Below are positions 4,567-5,090 of a DNA stretch of 5,090 nucleotides, piece after piece. This stretch comes from Trueperaceae bacterium (GTDB lineage Bacteria; Deinococcota; Deinococci; Deinococcales; Trueperaceae). Within the stretch, counting starts at the first letter, position 1. Every line of letters begins with the position of its first letter. Both the position numbers and the translations under genes were made by a program. Below the pieces are notes generated by a model. It did no database searches. It saw only the letters and a program-made list of their open reading frames with translations, and was not told the DNA's origin. The stretch covers positions 1-5,090 of the forward strand of contig SLSQ01000191.1 in assembly GCA_007130355.1 (NCBI GenBank), written 5' to 3'.

Positions 4567-5090
4567 GCGCCGCGACCGCAGGCGCCCGTACCCGCCGAAG
4601 CCCGCGCGGCCGCTTCCTGCGCGAGGCCGCCCGCACCTACCTGCGGCACCGGCTGGCTACGTTCGGCACGATCTACCTGCTGATCGTGGTGGTGGCGATG
4701 ATCGCGCACCCGTGGCTCGGCCTGCCCGACCCCAACCGCACCTCGTTGGTGAACCAGTTCCTTCCCGCCGGCTCGCCCGGCCACCTGCTCGGCACCGACG
4801 AGAACGGTCGCGACGTGCTCTCGCGCCTGATCTCGGGGGCACGCATCTCGTTCGCCGTCGGCTTCGTCGGAGCGGCGCTCACGGTGCTGATCGCGTCGGT
4901 CGTCGGCGTCGTCTCCGGCTTCTTCGGCGGGGTCGTCGACCAGGTGATCATGCGCTTCACCGACGGGTTCATGGCGATCCCGACCTTCTTCCTGCTGATG
5001 ATCGTGGTGTCGATCTGGGGCTCGTCGTTCACGGTCCTGGTGCTCGCGCTCGCGCTCACGCGCTGGATGGGTGTGGCGCGCCTGGTGCGC
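4563..5090 (+). CDS. ABC importer permease, DppC/OppC type (3' end beyond window)
   Basis: Translation from the GTG at 4563 gives 176 residues and stays open to the window end; the family is usually about 280-300 aa, so the C-terminal third or so is missing. The start overlaps the upstream stop (GTGA), and GAGGA at 4548-4552 within the preceding gene is a usable ribosome binding site, so coupled translation is likely. The N-terminus is cytoplasmic and Arg-rich (RTRRSPRGRFLREAARTYLRHR, 9-30). A first membrane helix follows at about 34-49. The DppC/OppC signature HLLGTDENGRDVLSRLISGAR (74-94) is followed by membrane helices at about 96-120 and 140-152. DGFMAIPTFFLL (134-145) is the usual conserved turn. 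The sequence ends at RWMGVARLVR, where the EAA loop begins. It forms the heterodimeric channel with the 3616-4566 product. Nothing suggests a frameshift. Confidence 0.93.
   Translation, partial: MSAATAGARTRRSPRGRFLREAARTYLRHRLATFGTIYLLIVVVAMIAHPWLGLPDPNRTSLVNQFLPAGSPGHLLGTDENGRDVLSRLISGARISFAVGFVGAALTVLIASVVGVVSGFFGGVVDQVIMRFTDGFMAIPTFFLLMIVVSIWGSSFTVLVLALALTRWMGVARLVR

Noticed and set aside
4530..5059. Minus-strand open frames opposite the start of the DppC-type gene
   Set aside because: The plus strand here encodes an unmistakable DppC-type permease from 4563; the minus-strand frames have no recognisable features.

Overview
The window is a high-GC bacterial stretch, with codon third positions almost all G or C. 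Every supported gene lies on the + strand. Five coding regions are present: a small secreted PRC-barrel protein (41-460), a GntR/YtrA-type regulator with a long C-terminal domain (661-1683), and the start of a family-5 ('Dpp/Opp-type') ABC importer locus. That locus encodes a substrate-binding protein (1870-3468), a DppB-type permease (3616-4566) and a DppC-type permease (4563 to the window end, incomplete). The ATPase genes usual for such loci would lie beyond position 5090. No RNA genes, mobile elements, CRISPR arrays or integration signs were seen.

The organism cannot be fixed from the sequence. The binding protein has an ordinary cleavable signal peptide with no convincing lipobox. This fits a bacterium with an outer membrane or other diffusion barrier better than a classical monoderm. 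A high-GC Deinococcota-like (for example Trueperaceae-like) or similar deep-branching lineage is my guess, at low confidence.

Layout: the PRC-barrel gene is closed by a perfect 11-bp hairpin (486-515). A 145-bp stretch follows, with an AT-richer promoter-like patch (TACAAT, 577-582), a TTGT-N5-ACAA repeat and a 14-bp palindrome (598-611), leading into the regulator gene. After the regulator comes a strong sigma-70-type promoter (TTGACA-N18-TAGATT, 1706-1735). A perfect dyad, TTGTAC-N10-GTACAA (1735-1756), sits on its expected transcription start, which is the arrangement of a repressor operator. A leader of about 128 nt precedes the binding-protein gene. The 147 bp between the binding protein and the first permease hold two strong GC hairpins in tandem, suited to making the binding protein more abundant than the membrane subunits. 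The two permease genes overlap by 4 bp (GTGA) and are probably translationally coupled.

Working model (inference): the GntR-type regulator controls the importer operon through the 1735-1756 dyad, and perhaps itself through sites at 569-611. Its extended C-terminal domain, which by memory resembles that of cyanobacterial PlmA, would be the sensor or dimerisation part. I found no sign of a wholly new system. The regulator architecture and its candidate operators are the most interesting items.
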